Assembly (NCBI GenBank): GCA_023023105.1
Contig: CP083824.1
Span: 2,108,001 to 2,172,000, forward strand
Length of the DNA: 64,000 nt
Reading direction: 5' to 3'
Origin: Enterobacter ludwigii
GTDB lineage: Bacteria > Pseudomonadota > Gammaproteobacteria > Enterobacterales > Enterobacteriaceae
Shown piece after piece: positions 42,563-52,453 of this stretch. The notes beneath the pieces were generated by a model. It ran no database searches. It had not been told where the DNA came from and was given only the letters and a program-made list of their open reading frames with translations. The position numbers were made by a program, and so were the translations under genes. Position 1 is the stretch's first letter, and every line of letters begins with the position of its first letter.

Positions 42563-44836
42563 TTATTTAGCGTCTTTTTTCTTCCCCAGCGTGGGGGTCT
42601 CGTCAAAGAAGTTCCACGGTTTAAGCAGAGTATGTACCCATTCCGTCGGCATGATCGGCCACTCTTCGGCACGGGCGACGTGGGTTGTCCCTGTGGTCAT
42701 CCAGACGACGTCATCCTGGTTATTCAGTGACTCATTATCTTTGCTGTACTGCCCCAGGCCCGTATCGTGGATGGAACGGTTAGGGAATTTCCCTTCCGGG
42801 TACAACTCATCAGGATGGTAGCGGGTGACCCACAGCTGCTTATCCATAAAGCTCAGCCGATGGTAAATCCACTCGTCCGGGGCAAACTTCGCGCCCGTCG
42901 CTACCGGGTGTGTACCGCCCGCGTACGGGATAATCTGGTACGAGACCGGGTTGCCCATGCGGTTCTCTTTGCTGGTATTGCTCAACAAGCGAATGGTGCC
43001 CGGGTCGAATTTCTGTGCCGCCTGCTGCTCGGTATCAATGTCGTACTGATTGATCTGCATGGTACTGGTGCGCGGGCCACCGGCGGTATTCGGTTTCACT
43101 TCCGGATCCATTGCCACCAGTTTGTTGTTGATGCCATCCACATCCATATCAAGACGGAAGTTATAGATATGCTGGTGGGTGGTACCCACGATGTTGTGAT
43201 CGATCAGTGTGCCGTATTTGGTGTCGTCTTTCGCGGTGGCGTCATGCATGGTTTTCGCCAGTACGCCTTTCACCGCTTCGATACCCGTCGCACCAGCATC
43301 AATTCCAATGGTGCCATTTTCATGGAATACCCAGTCGAAGATGTAATCGTAGTTACCGACAGTACTCACCCAACGTACCACCAGTTCACGACGCTCGGTG
43401 CTGACGTTTGGCTGTCCCATCTCTTGGTGTTTGTATTCCGGCCCGGCGTAGCGTTCGAAAATGGCGATTGCCCGCGGGATCTCCATTGGCGCACCGGTGT
43501 AATCCGGGATCGTTTCATTGAGCATCACGGCGTTAGACGGCACGTCTTTCCCCCGTACCAGCGAAGAGGTCAGGGTGCCCATGCCATAGTCGCCGGAATC
43601 CAGATAGGCTTTGAAATACCAGCCCACGTCCGGGTCGCCGTAAGGGACGATCATGCCACCTAAGGAGCCCTGATACATAACCTGGCGCTTTTTGCCGTTA
43701 TCGTTGTACGTCACAGTCGAAATCATCGGGCCGACGCGGGAATCCAGGCTCAGGTGGAAATCCCAGTTCTGCCAGTGCACCATATCACCGGTAATGGTGT
43801 AGTTCTTGCCTTCTGGCTCAACGATCTCAAGGGGCTTTTTCGCTGTTTCGATACGGTCACGGCCGTCATACGGACGCGGAGCCATGGGAACCGGAATAAC
43901 AGCGCCTTCTTCAATTTTCTGGATTTTCTTCTGCTCAAGATCGACTACGGCCACCAGGTTTTCAATCGGATGCGCCCAGTAGTTACCGTCACCGACGTCC
44001 AGGTAGCTGACCACTTTCAGCAGGCGATCTTCCTGCTTCAGGCCGTCTTTACCGTCGAAATAGCCGACGGTCAGCGGCGTGGTAATCACTTTCTTCGTAT
44101 CGGTGATACCGTGTTTTTTAAGCACCTCTGCAAACTCAGTGCTCTCGTTGATGATCTGCTGAACCGCGGTGAAGTCATCCAGCAGCACCATGCCGTGTGC
44201 GTCTTTTACCGGTTCCCAGCTCAGGATCTTTTTGTCCTTCAGATCTACCCGGCTTTCGATAACGTGCTTCCCGTCGAGCATAACCACGTTCGCCTGGCGG
44301 GGAGAATCCACTGCCGTACCGTTAAGCACAAAGTCCCACACTTTGGTCTTATCTGGCTCAGCAAGGGCAATCTGGGTAAAACGGGTATTCGGTTTGAAAT
44401 CCGCAGAGGTTTTGACGATCTCTACGGCTTGTTTGATTTCGTCAGCCGTTAGCGCGTTTAACGGGTGAGGGCGTTTTTCAACCTGGAAAGTCTGGTCGAG
44501 GCCGGACTGGAAAACGTCGTTGATGAAGGTGTCAGAGATAAAGGCCTTTTTGCCTTTCATCACCACCGGTACCTGCAGCTTGAGGGTTTTACCGTTGACG
44601 ATAGCGGTTTTCGCCCCCGGTTTGACCTTCACAAAAGCACCGTCTTTCGCGATGGTGAACAGTTGTGCGTAATCATCCCACTGTACATCTGCGCCAAAGT
44701 CCTGCAGCGTTTTGTCCATCGGGACCATGTGCGCCTCGCTGCCGTGAGCGAAAACAGGGGGTTGCCAGGCGCAACACAGCGCAACAGCCATAGCCAGTGC
44801 CGTTCTACGGGCAGAAAAAGAAGAATTGCTTCCCAT
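42563..44836 (-). CDS. tynA: Periplasmic copper amine oxidase (tyramine/phenylethylamine oxidase)
   Basis: The ATG at 44836 gives 757 residues, the E. coli length, and follows GAGG; the frame is open to 44971. The signal peptide is FSARRTALAMAVALCCAWQPPVFA. The Tyr that becomes topaquinone is in TVGNYDY (T-x-x-N-Y-D), and two Cu(II) His ligands are in GTTHQHIYNF. TynA converts phenylethylamine, tyramine or dopamine to the aldehyde, NH3 and H2O2. It is convergent with the feaB side. FeaR-like boxes lie upstream. Confidence 0.97.
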   Translation of the reverse strand: MGSNSSFSARRTALAMAVALCCAWQPPVFAHGSEAHMVPMDKTLQDFGADVQWDDYAQLFTIAKDGAFVKVKPGAKTAIVNGKTLKLQVPVVMKGKKAFISDTFINDVFQSGLDQTFQVEKRPHPLNALTADEIKQAVEIVKTSADFKPNTRFTQIALAEPDKTKVWDFVLNGTAVDSPRQANVVMLDGKHVIESRVDLKDKKILSWEPVKDAHGMVLLDDFTAVQQIINESTEFAEVLKKHGITDTKKVITTPLTVGYFDGKDGLKQEDRLLKVVSYLDVGDGNYWAHPIENLVAVVDLEQKKIQKIEEGAVIPVPMAPRPYDGRDRIETAKKPLEIVEPEGKNYTITGDMVHWQNWDFHLSLDSRVGPMISTVTYNDNGKKRQVMYQGSLGGMIVPYGDPDVGWYFKAYLDSGDYGMGTLTSSLVRGKDVPSNAVMLNETIPDYTGAPMEIPRAIAIFERYAGPEYKHQEMGQPNVSTERRELVVRWVSTVGNYDYIFDWVFHENGTIGIDAGATGIEAVKGVLAKTMHDATAKDDTKYGTLIDHNIVGTTHQHIYNFRLDMDVDGINNKLVAMDPEVKPNTAGGPRTSTMQINQYDIDTEQQAAQKFDPGTIRLLSNTSKENRMGNPVSYQIIPYAGGTHPVATGAKFAPDEWIYHRLSFMDKQLWVTRYHPDELYPEGKFPNRSIHDTGLGQYSKDNESLNNQDDVVWMTTGTTHVARAEEWPIMPTEWVHTLLKPWNFFDETPTLGKKKDAK

Positions 44837-44905
44837 CGTAGACCTCATCTTGTTGTGTTTATTGTGTGGTGACAGCCTTATCCTGACAGGCGCCTGAGAA
44901 AAGCG

Positions 44906-44943
44906 TTTGCCTGCATCTGCCAGATTATTTGTCAGTCTTGCCA
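44906..44943 (-). promoter_or_regulatory. FeaR-type boxes upstream of tynA
   Basis: On the minus strand TGGCA-AGACTGAC-AAA (44943-44928) matches the FeaR motif exactly. TGGCA with AAA at N9 (44922-44906) is a near match, and the TGGCA elements are 21 bp apart, the same as at feaB. They lie about 75-105 bp before the tynA start. Confidence 0.6.
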
Positions 44944-44947
44944 GGTT

Positions 44948-44980
44948 AAAAAAAGACCGGGGTGGCATCACACCCCGGTC
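44948..44980 (-). terminator. Terminator of paaZ
   Basis: GACCGGGGTG-TGATGC-CACCCCGGTC followed by seven T on the minus strand. Confidence 0.9.
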
Positions 44981-45001
44981 AACGTGCGAGAGAGAAAAGA
45001 G

Positions 45002-47041
45002 TCAGGCGTCACCCTGCTGGCGCGCCACCAGCGTCAGAATGGAGTAGAGCGCCACGGCCTGCTGATGCTGGTTAAAAATCTCAACGGCCCACTCCACCAC
45101 GCCCGTCGGTTTTTCCTCGGCGGTGCGTTGTTTCTTCAGCGTTTTACGTTTGCAGGTCAGGCGCACCTGAATGGTATCGCCCGGTTTAACCGGCTCGATA
45201 AAGCGCAGGTTTTCCATGCCGTAGTTGGCAATCACCGGCCCGACACCCGCATCAACGAACAACCCTGCTGCGGCGGAAATCAGGAAATAACCGTGGACCA
45301 CGCGTTCGCCAAAGATTGACTCTGCCGCGCCAATCTTGTCCATGTGCGCGTAAAAGTGATCGCCGCTCAGGCAGGCAAAGTTCACGATATCCGCTTCTGT
45401 GAGCGTACGACGCGGCGTCAGCAGGCTGTCGCCCGGCTGCAACTCCTCGAAGTATTTACGGAACGGATGAACGCGGTCTTCCTGCACGTCAGCACCGCGC
45501 ACCCACTGTTTGCCAATGGCAGCCAGCATGGATGGACTGCCCTGAATGGCGGTGCGCTGCAGATAGTGCTTCACTGCCCGCAGGCCGCCCAGCTCTTCAC
45601 CGCCGCCCGCGCGACCTGGACCACCGTGGACCAGTTGAGGAAGCGGAGAACCGTGGCCGGTAGACTCTTTCGAGGATTCCTCATTGAGGACCTGAATACG
45701 TCCGTGAGCGCGTGCCGCGCCGGCAATAAACTGGCGGGCGGTTGCCAGATCCGCAGTGACCAGCGTCCCGGCCAGGCTTCCACCGCCCGCGCGGGCAAGC
45801 TGCATCGCGTGGGCTGCATTGCGATACGGCATCAGGGTCGCAACCGGACCAAAGGCTTCAGTCGCGTGAACTGCCGGTGTTTCATCCGGCTGCGGACAGA
45901 AAAGCAGGGTCGGTGGGAAGAAGGCACCAGTAGCCTGCAAATCCGCTTTGCCCCCCAGGCGGATTTCACAGCCTGCGGCAACCAGCAGCTCCACTTTCTC
46001 CTGAACGTCCGCACGCTGTTCGCTGTTCACCAGCGCGCCCATTTTTACCCCTTCCTGCGCCGGGTCACCCACCACCACTTTTTCCAGCCGCGCGATTAGC
46101 GCCTGGCTGACGGCATCGAGCCGCGTCTGCGGCACAATGATGCGGCGGATCGCCGTACATTTTTGTCCGGACTTGGCGGTCATTTCACGGACGACTTCCC
46201 GAATGAACAGGGCAAATTCTGGCTGGTCTGGCGTAACGTCTTCCCCCAGCACGCAGCAGTTCAGGGAGTCAGCTTCCATGGTGAAGGGAATGGAATTCGC
46301 CACAATATTGGGGTGGACGCGCAGGCTTTGCCCGGTACTGGCGGAGCCGGTAAACGTCACCACGTCCTGGCTGTCGAGATGATTCAGCAGATCCCCTGCG
46401 CCACCGCAGATTAGACTGATGGCGCCGTCCGGTACCAGGCCGCTGTCGATAATGGATTTCACCATCTCCTGGGTCACCTGCGCTGTGGCGGTAGCGGGTT
46501 TGATGATGGCAGGCATCCCGGCGAGCCAGGTGGGTGCCAGTTTTTCCAGCATACCCCAGCACGGGAAGTTAAAAGCGTTGATATGGACCGCCACGCCTGA
46601 TTTTGACGTCAGGACATGGCGTGCAGCAAAACCACCTTCCTTCGACAGAGGGATCAACTCATCCTCAGGCCACAGTGTGTCATCCGGCAGTTCGCGGCTG
46701 CCCAGGCTGGCATAGGTGAAGAGGGTACCGATACCGCCTTCAATATCCACCCAGCTGTCTGCCTTTGTCGCCCCGGTCTGGGCAGACAGGGCATAAAACG
46801 TCTCTTTCTGACTAAGCAGATGTTTCGCCACCGCCTTCAGCATGGCAGCACGTTCGATAAAGGTCATTTTGTGAAGTGCTTCGCCGCCGTGCTCAATGGC
46901 ATAGCGACGGGCGGCCGCCATATCCAGCCCTTCGCTGGTTACGCTCCACAGCGCTTCGCCAGTGATGGCGTGATGAATAGTGCGTTCGCGGCCCCGGCCA
47001 GACTGCCAGGTACCGGACAAGAAGCTGGCTAACTGCTGCAT
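45002..47041 (-). CDS. paaZ: Bifunctional oxepin-CoA hydrolase / semialdehyde dehydrogenase PaaZ
   Basis: This is a 679-residue fusion. Residues 1 to about 515 are an NADP aldehyde dehydrogenase with catalytic Cys in [10 protein letters not shown]. Residues about 530-679 are a MaoC-type hydratase, with active-site Asp/His in [13 protein letters not shown]. The hydratase opens the oxepin-CoA ring and the dehydrogenase oxidises the reactive semialdehyde to 3-oxo-5,6-dehydrosuberyl-CoA. It is divergent from paaA with shared PaaX/CRP-type sites. Confidence 0.97.
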   Translation of the reverse strand: MQQLASFLSGTWQSGRGRERTIHHAITGEALWSVTSEGLDMAAARRYAIEHGGEALHKMTFIERAAMLKAVAKHLLSQKETFYALSAQTGATKADSWVDIEGGIGTLFTYASLGSRELPDDTLWPEDELIPLSKEGGFAARHVLTSKSGVAVHINAFNFPCWGMLEKLAPTWLAGMPAIIKPATATAQVTQEMVKSIIDSGLVPDGAISLICGGAGDLLNHLDSQDVVTFTGSASTGQSLRVHPNIVANSIPFTMEADSLNCCVLGEDVTPDQPEFALFIREVVREMTAKSGQKCTAIRRIIVPQTRLDAVSQALIARLEKVVVGDPAQEGVKMGALVNSEQRADVQEKVELLVAAGCEIRLGGKADLQATGAFFPPTLLFCPQPDETPAVHATEAFGPVATLMPYRNAAHAMQLARAGGGSLAGTLVTADLATARQFIAGAARAHGRIQVLNEESSKESTGHGSPLPQLVHGGPGRAGGGEELGGLRAVKHYLQRTAIQGSPSMLAAIGKQWVRGADVQEDRVHPFRKYFEELQPGDSLLTPRRTLTEADIVNFACLSGDHFYAHMDKIGAAESIFGERVVHGYFLISAAAGLFVDAGVGPVIANYGMENLRFIEPVKPGDTIQVRLTCKRKTLKKQRTAEEKPTGVVEWAVEIFNQHQQAVALYSILTLVARQQGDA

Positions 47042-47082
47042 CGCTTATCTCCAAATGTTACGAAAATTCACCATTAATAGTT

Positions 47083-47095
47083 TGATCGTGAATCA
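47083..47095. promoter_or_regulatory. PaaX-type operator on the paaZ side
   Basis: TGATCGTGAATCA contains TGATTC (read on the minus strand within TATGATTCACGATCA). It is a good fit to the PaaX recognition core and lies about 45 bp before the paaZ start. Confidence 0.5.
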
Positions 47096-47197
47096 TAAAA
47101 ATCAAGCTGAGTTTTAATGATTTGTTAACATTGTGATCCGGCACTGATGAAACGCAGTGCGCAAACGCCCGAATGTTAGGGTGTGCTGTAAAAGCCT

Positions 47198-47213
47198 TGC
47201 GAGCGGCATCACA
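47198..47213 (+). promoter_or_regulatory. CRP-type site in the paaZ-paaA gap
   Basis: TGCGA-GCGGCA-TCACA matches TGTGA-N6-TCACA at nine of ten positions. CRP activation of the divergent paa promoters is established in E. coli. Confidence 0.55.
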
Positions 47214-47273
47214 AAACCAGGAAACAATTCTTGGGGTTATATTTAACCTTTGTGTAACTTTTAAAAAACAAAG

Positions 47274-47313
47274 TGATTCAACATTTCGCTTTAGATTGCA
47301 AACTAACGAATCA
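47274..47313 (+). promoter_or_regulatory. PaaX-type half-sites upstream of paaA
   Basis: TGATTC at 47274-47279 and GAATCA at 47308-47313 (within ACGAATCATAA) form an inverted pair just before the paaA start. PaaX is released by phenylacetyl-CoA in E. coli. Confidence 0.5.
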
Positions 47314-47326
47314 TAAAGGTGATGAC

Positions 47327-48256
47327 GTGACGCAAGAACAACGGTTTGAGCAGCGCATAGCGCAGGAGACGGCGATAGAGCCCCAGGACTGGATGCCTGA
47401 GGCCTACCGCAAGACGCTGATCCGCCAGATTGGCCAGCACGCGCACTCCGAAATTGTCGGCATGCTGCCCGAAGGTAACTGGATCACCCGCGCACCGACG
47501 TTGCGCCGTAAAGCGATCCTGCTGGCGAAAGTGCAGGACGAAGCCGGACACGGTTTGTACCTGTATAGCGCGGCAGAAACGCTGGGCTGCGCGCGGGAAG
47601 ACATCTACCAGAAGATGCTCGACGGCAAGATGAAATACTCCTCCATCTTCAACTACCCAACCCTGAGCTGGGCCGATATCGGCGTGATCGGCTGGCTGGT
47701 GGACGGCGCTGCCATCGTTAACCAGGTAGCGTTGTGCCGGACCTCTTATGGGCCGTATGCCAGGGCAATGGTGAAAATCTGTAAAGAAGAGAGCTTCCAC
47801 CAGCGTCAGGGCTTTGAAGCCTGTATGGCGCTGGCGCAGGGTAGTGAAGCCCAACGCCAGATGCTGCAGGACGCCATCAACCGTTTTTGGTGGCCGGCAC
47901 TGATGATGTTTGGGCCGAACGATGACAACTCGCCGAACAGCGCCCGCAGCCTGGCCTGGAAAATCAAACGCTTCGGCAATGACGAACTTCGCCAGCGTTT
48001 TGTCGACAACACCATTCCCCAGGTGGAGATGCTCGGCATGACGGTGCCCGATCCCGACCTGCGTTTTGACGACGAGAGCGGTCATTACCGTTTCGGCGAG
48101 ATCTACTGGCAGGAATTTGAAGAGGTGATTAACGGGCGTGGCATCTGTAACCACGAACGCCTGGCCGCCAAACGCAAGGCCTGGGAAGAGGGGGCGTGGG
48201 TGCGTGAAGCTGCACTGGCGCACGCAGAAAAACAACATGCCCGCAAAGTGGCTTGA
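47327..48256 (+). CDS. paaA: Phenylacetyl-CoA epoxidase catalytic subunit PaaA
   Basis: The GTG start at 47327 (AGG seven bases upstream) gives 309 residues, the E. coli length. It is a ferritin-like di-iron oxygenase with carboxylate/His ligands in [13 protein letters not shown] and [15 protein letters not shown]. With PaaB, C and E it epoxidises the aromatic ring of phenylacetyl-CoA. It opens the plus-strand operon paaABCDEFGHIJK. Confidence 0.97.
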   Translation: MTQEQRFEQRIAQETAIEPQDWMPEAYRKTLIRQIGQHAHSEIVGMLPEGNWITRAPTLRRKAILLAKVQDEAGHGLYLYSAAETLGCAREDIYQKMLDGKMKYSSIFNYPTLSWADIGVIGWLVDGAAIVNQVALCRTSYGPYARAMVKICKEESFHQRQGFEACMALAQGSEAQRQMLQDAINRFWWPALMMFGPNDDNSPNSARSLAWKIKRFGNDELRQRFVDNTIPQVEMLGMTVPDPDLRFDDESGHYRFGEIYWQEFEEVINGRGICNHERLAAKRKAWEEGAWVREAALAHAEKQHARKVA

Positions 48257-48267
48257 GAGGAATCACG

Positions 48268-48555
48268 ATGAGCAATGTCTACTGGCCGCTGTACGAAGTG
48301 TTCGTACGCAGCAAACAAGGTTTGTCCCACCGTCACGTGGGAAGTCTGCATGCCGCTGACGATCGCATGGCGCTGGAAAATGCGCGTGATGCTTATACCC
48401 GCCGCAGCGAAGGGTGCTCCATCTGGGTGGTCAAGGCGAGCGAGATTATCGCCTCCCAGCCGGAAGAGAGCGGCGAGTTCTTCGACCCGGCGGAAAGCAA
48501 GGTCTACCGCCACCCGACGTTTTACACCATCCCTGATGGCATCGAGCATATGTGA
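48268..48555 (+). CDS. paaB: Phenylacetyl-CoA epoxidase subunit PaaB
   Basis: The 95-residue protein (start ATG 48268) fits PaaB: SNVYWPLYEVFVRSKQGLSH and NARDAYTRRSEGCSIWVVKA. PaaB bridges PaaAC heterodimers and is needed for activity. The paaA stop is 11 bp upstream. Confidence 0.97.
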   Translation: MSNVYWPLYEVFVRSKQGLSHRHVGSLHAADDRMALENARDAYTRRSEGCSIWVVKASEIIASQPEESGEFFDPAESKVYRHPTFYTIPDGIEHM

Positions 48556-48563
48556 GGATGGGG

Positions 48564-49310
48564 ATGAAAACAGTCACTGCATATGCCCTGCGTCTGGGCG
48601 ACAACGGTCTGGTGCTTTCGCAGCGTCTCGGCGCCTGGTGCGGTCACGCACCGGAGCTTGAGATCGACCTCGCGCTGGCCAATATCGGTCTCGACCTGCT
48701 GGGGCAGGCGCGCAATTTCCTGACCTATGCCGCGGAGCTGGAAGGTCAGGGCGATGAAGACACGCTGGCATTTGGGCGTGACGAGCGTCAGTTCCGCAAT
48801 TTACTGCTGGTGGAGCAGCCGAACGGCAACTTCGCCGACACGATTGCCCGTCAGTACCTGATGGATGCCTGGAATGTGGCGCTATATGAACGCCTTGCAC
48901 ACAGCAGCGACAGTCAGCTTGCCGCCATTGCCGCAAAAGCCATTAAAGAGGCGCGCTACCATCTGCGCTTTAGCCGTGGCTGGCTGGTGCGCCTGGGCGA
49001 TGGCACCGAAACCTCCGCGCAAAAAATGCAGCAGGCCATCGACACTTTGTGGCGCTTTACGGCCGAACTGTTCGAAGCCGATGACGTCGAGCTGGAGCTG
49101 ACTGCCTCCGGCGTGGCGGTTGACCCGCGCACCTTGCGCCAGCCGTGGGAAAGCGAAGTGTTTGCCGGCATGGCAGAAGCCAACCTGAAGGTACCCGACG
49201 AAGTGGCGTATCGCACCGGAGGCAAGAAAGGGCTACATACCGAACATCTGGGCCCGATGCTGGCGGAAATGCAATATCTCCAGCGCGCGTACCCGGGTCA
49301 ACAGTGGTAA
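48564..49310 (+). CDS. paaC: Phenylacetyl-CoA epoxidase structural subunit PaaC
   Basis: The start at 48564 gives 248 residues, as in E. coli. It has a ferritin-like fold related to PaaA but without a functional di-iron centre, and forms the heterodimer with PaaA. Conserved LALANIGLDLLGQARNF and GGKKGLHTEHLGPMLAEMQYLQR. Confidence 0.96.
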   Translation: MKTVTAYALRLGDNGLVLSQRLGAWCGHAPELEIDLALANIGLDLLGQARNFLTYAAELEGQGDEDTLAFGRDERQFRNLLLVEQPNGNFADTIARQYLMDAWNVALYERLAHSSDSQLAAIAAKAIKEARYHLRFSRGWLVRLGDGTETSAQKMQQAIDTLWRFTAELFEADDVELELTASGVAVDPRTLRQPWESEVFAGMAEANLKVPDEVAYRTGGKKGLHTEHLGPMLAEMQYLQRAYPGQQW

Positions 49311-49324
49311 TAGCGGAGGTCATG

Positions 49325-49822
49325 ATGCAGCGTTTTGCTGAGATTGCACCGGCGGAGATCCCGCAGATCTGGTCGCTGTTAAGCCAGATCCCGGACCCGG
49401 AAGTGCCCGTGTTAACCATCACCGATCTGGGCATGGTGCGCAGCGTCGCACCGCAAGGTGAAGGCTGGGTCATTGGCTTCACGCCAACCTACTCAGGTTG
49501 CCCGGCGACGGAACACCTGCTGGGTGCTATCCGCGAAACGATGACCGCACACGGGTTTACGCCGGTTCATATTGTGCTCCAGCTTGAACCCGCCTGGACC
49601 ACCGACTGGATGACCGCCGATGCCCGCGAGCGTCTGCGTGAATATGGCATCAGCCCGCCGGTCGGCCACAGCTGCCATGCCCATGCGCCCGCTGAGGTGA
49701 CGTGTCCGCGCTGTGCGAGCACCGATACCTCGCTTATCAGTGAATTTGGTTCAACGGCCTGCAAAGCGCTCTATCGCTGCAACACCTGCCGTGAGCCTTT
49801 CGATTATTTCAAATGTATTTGA
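49325..49822 (+). CDS. paaD: PaaD, Fe-S maturation factor of the epoxidase
   Basis: 165 residues from ATG 49325 (one codon after an alternative ATG). N-terminal MIP18/DUF59 domain with DPEVPVLTITDLGMVR and TYSGCPATE; C-terminal zinc-ribbon-like part with HSCHAHAP, CPRC and CNTC. Needed for iron-sulphur assembly of the PaaE/epoxidase system. Confidence 0.95.
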   Translation: MQRFAEIAPAEIPQIWSLLSQIPDPEVPVLTITDLGMVRSVAPQGEGWVIGFTPTYSGCPATEHLLGAIRETMTAHGFTPVHIVLQLEPAWTTDWMTADARERLREYGISPPVGHSCHAHAPAEVTCPRCASTDTSLISEFGSTACKALYRCNTCREPFDYFKCI

Positions 49823-49829
49823 GGCTGCC

Positions 49830-50900
49830 ATGACAACGTTTCATTCATTAACAGTGGCAAAAGTGGAACCCGAAACCCGTGATGCGGTAACGATCACCTT
49901 CGCGGTGCCGCAGGAATTACAGGACGCGTACCGCTTCCGTCCGGGGCAGCACCTGACCCTGAAAACGAAACTGGGCGGGGATGAACTGCGCCGCTGTTAC
50001 TCCATTTGCCGGAGTAGCGCACCGGGTGAGATCAGCGTGGCGGTCAAAGCCATCGAGGGCGGACGATTCTCCCGCTATGCCCGGGATCAGATTAAACAGG
50101 GTATGGCGCTGGAGGTGATGGTTCCTCAGGGCCAGTTTGGCTACCAGCCGCAGGCGGAACGTGAAGGACACTATCTGGCGATTGCCGCAGGCTCCGGGAT
50201 CACCCCGATGCTGGCGATTTTATCCGCAACGCTTGCCACCGAACCGAACAGTCATTTCACCCTGATTTACGGCAACCGCAGCAGCCAGAGCATGATGTTC
50301 CGCCAGGCGCTGGCGGACCTGAAAGACAAATACCCGCAGCGGCTGCAGCTGGTCTCCATCTTCAGCCAGGAGCGTCTGGATAGCGATCTTCTCCATGGTC
50401 GTATTGACGGGGAAAAACTGCAGGCACTGGCGAAAACGCTGATCAACTTCCGCCAGTACGACGAAGCGTTTATCTGCGGTCCGTCGGCGATGATGGATGA
50501 GGCTGAAAGCACATTAAAAGCGCTGGGGATGCCGGAAAAAGCCATCCATCTGGAACGTTTTAATACGCCAGGCTCAGCGGCTAAACGCACGGTTAGCGTG
50601 CAGGCTGAGGGGCAGAAAGTCACCGTTCGTCAGGACGGCCGTGACCGTGAAATCACCCTGACGGCGGACGATGAAAGTATTCTTGATGCCGCACTGCGCC
50701 AGGGGGCGGATCTGCCGTATGCCTGTAAAGGCGGCGTGTGCGCCACCTGTAAATGTAAAGTGCTGCGCGGCAAAGTGGACATGGTGACCAACTATAGCCT
50801 GGAGCCGGACGAACTGGCCGCCGGGTATGTGCTGAGCTGTCAGTCGCTGCCGTTAACCGCTGACGTGATCGTCGATTTCGACGCGAAGGGGATGGCATGA
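49830..50900 (+). CDS. paaE: Epoxidase reductase PaaE
   Basis: The 356-residue protein has an FAD-binding domain (RRCYSICRSS), an NADPH-binding domain (AAGSGITPMLAIL) and a C-terminal plant-type [2Fe-2S] ferredoxin domain with CKGGVCATCKC and a distal Cys in SCQSL. It passes electrons from NADPH to PaaA. The paaF start overlaps its stop by four bases. Confidence 0.97.
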   Translation: MTTFHSLTVAKVEPETRDAVTITFAVPQELQDAYRFRPGQHLTLKTKLGGDELRRCYSICRSSAPGEISVAVKAIEGGRFSRYARDQIKQGMALEVMVPQGQFGYQPQAEREGHYLAIAAGSGITPMLAILSATLATEPNSHFTLIYGNRSSQSMMFRQALADLKDKYPQRLQLVSIFSQERLDSDLLHGRIDGEKLQALAKTLINFRQYDEAFICGPSAMMDEAESTLKALGMPEKAIHLERFNTPGSAAKRTVSVQAEGQKVTVRQDGRDREITLTADDESILDAALRQGADLPYACKGGVCATCKCKVLRGKVDMVTNYSLEPDELAAGYVLSCQSLPLTADVIVDFDAKGMA

Positions 50901-51664
50901 GCGAACTGATTGTCACCCGCCATGGCCGCGTGTTGCAGCTGACGCTGAACCGTCCGGCGGCACGCAACGCCCTCAACAATTCGCTGCTGACGCAGATTGC
51001 GGAACAGCTTGAGGCGGCGGCCTGTGATAGCGGCATTTCTGCCTGCGTTATTTATGGCAACGAGCGCTGCTTCGCGGCCGGGGCGGATCTCAACGAAATG
51101 GCAGATAAAGACTTGCCGGCCACGTTGAACGATATCCGTCCGCAGCTGTGGAAGCGGATAGACGCATTTAACAAACCGCTGATTGCCGCCGTGAACGGCT
51201 TCGCGCTGGGGGCTGGATGTGAACTGGCACTGCTGTGCGACGTGGTGATCGCCGGGGATAACGCGCGTTTCGGTCTGCCGGAAATCATCCTCGGGATTAT
51301 GCCTGGCGCGGGCGGCACGCAGCGCCTCATTCGCAGCGTGGGTAAATCCCTCGCCAGCAAAATGGTGCTGACCGGGGAAAGTCTCTCCGCGCAACAGGCG
51401 CTGAGTGCTGGGCTGGTCAGCGATGTGTTCCCGGTCTCCCTGACGCTGGAGTATGCCCTGAAGCAGGCGGCATTGATGGCGCGTCATTCGCCGCTGGCAT
51501 TGCAGGCCGCGAAACAGGCGCTGCGCCAGTCTCAGGAAGTGCCATTGCAGGCAGGATTGGCACAGGAACGTCAGCTTTTTACGCTGCTTTCCGCGACCGA
51601 AGACCGCCGGGAAGGTATCAATGCCTTCTTACAGAAACGCACCCCCGACTTTAAAGGACGCTAA
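50897..51664 (+). CDS. paaF: 2,3-dehydroadipyl-CoA hydratase PaaF
   Basis: The 255-residue enoyl-CoA hydratase has the oxyanion-hole segment CFAAGADLNEMAD and catalytic Glu region GLPEIILGIMPGAGGTQRL. It hydrates 2,3-dehydroadipyl-CoA to 3-hydroxyadipyl-CoA in the lower pathway. Coupled to paaE (ATGA overlap). Confidence 0.97.
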   Translation: MSELIVTRHGRVLQLTLNRPAARNALNNSLLTQIAEQLEAAACDSGISACVIYGNERCFAAGADLNEMADKDLPATLNDIRPQLWKRIDAFNKPLIAAVNGFALGAGCELALLCDVVIAGDNARFGLPEIILGIMPGAGGTQRLIRSVGKSLASKMVLTGESLSAQQALSAGLVSDVFPVSLTLEYALKQAALMARHSPLALQAAKQALRQSQEVPLQAGLAQERQLFTLLSATEDRREGINAFLQKRTPDFKGR

Positions 51665-51666
51665 TT

Positions 51667-52452
51667 GTGGAATTTATCCTGAGTAACGTAGAGCAAGGCG
51701 TAATGACCATTACGCTGAATCGCCCGGAGCGTCTGAACAGCTTTAACGACGTGATGCATCAGCAGCTTTCGGAGTGCCTGAAACAGGCCGAGCGTGATGA
51801 CACCATCCGCTGTCTGCTGATCACCGGGGCAGGACGCGGTTTCTGTGCCGGTCAGGATCTGAATGACCGCAATGTTGACCCCAACGGCCCGGCGCCGGAT
51901 CTGGGCATGTCCGTGGAGACGTTTTACAACCCGCTGGTGCGCCGCCTGGCAAAACTGCCGAAGCCGGTCATCTGCGCGGTCAACGGCGTGGCGGCCGGTG
52001 CCGGGGCTACGCTGGCGCTCGGATGCGACATGGTCATTGCGGCGCGTTCCGCCAACTTTGTCATGGCCTTCAGCAAGCTTGGGTTAGTCCCGGACTGCGG
52101 CGGCACCTGGCTGCTGCCGCGCGTTGCCGGACGCGCTCGCGCTATGGGGCTGGCGCTGCTGGGGGACAAACTCAGCGCCGAACAAGCGCAGGCCTGGGGG
52201 ATGATCTGGCAGGTGGTGGACGACGAGCAGCTTTCCGCCACGGCACAGCAGATGGCGCTGCATTTTGCCTCACAGCCGACGTTTGGTCTGGGGTTGATCA
52301 AGCAGGCCATCAACGCGGCAGAAACCAACACCCTGGATGCACAACTCGATCTCGAGCGCGACTATCAACGCCTGGCCGGGCGCAGCGACGACTACCGCGA
52401 GGGCGTCAGCGCCTTCCTGGCAAAGCGCGCGCCGAACTTTACGGGGAAATAA
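51667..52452 (+). CDS. paaG: 1,2-epoxyphenylacetyl-CoA isomerase PaaG
   Basis: 261 residues from a GTG start two bases past paaF. Crotonase fold with GFCAGQDLNDRNVDP and FSKLGLVPDCGGTWLLPR. It converts the ring epoxide to oxepin-CoA and also acts as a delta3,delta2-enoyl-CoA isomerase on the opened chain. Confidence 0.97.
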   Translation: MEFILSNVEQGVMTITLNRPERLNSFNDVMHQQLSECLKQAERDDTIRCLLITGAGRGFCAGQDLNDRNVDPNGPAPDLGMSVETFYNPLVRRLAKLPKPVICAVNGVAAGAGATLALGCDMVIAARSANFVMAFSKLGLVPDCGGTWLLPRVAGRARAMGLALLGDKLSAEQAQAWGMIWQVVDDEQLSATAQQMALHFASQPTFGLGLIKQAINAAETNTLDAQLDLERDYQRLAGRSDDYREGVSAFLAKRAPNFTGK

Positions 52453-52453
52453 G

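Noticed and set aside
43754..44452. 232-residue frame opposite tynA
   Set aside because: Antisense shadow of an intact amine oxidase gene.
47303..48238. 311-residue open frame opposite paaA
   Set aside because: Shadow of paaA, whose frame and length match the E. coli protein; no independent coding evidence.
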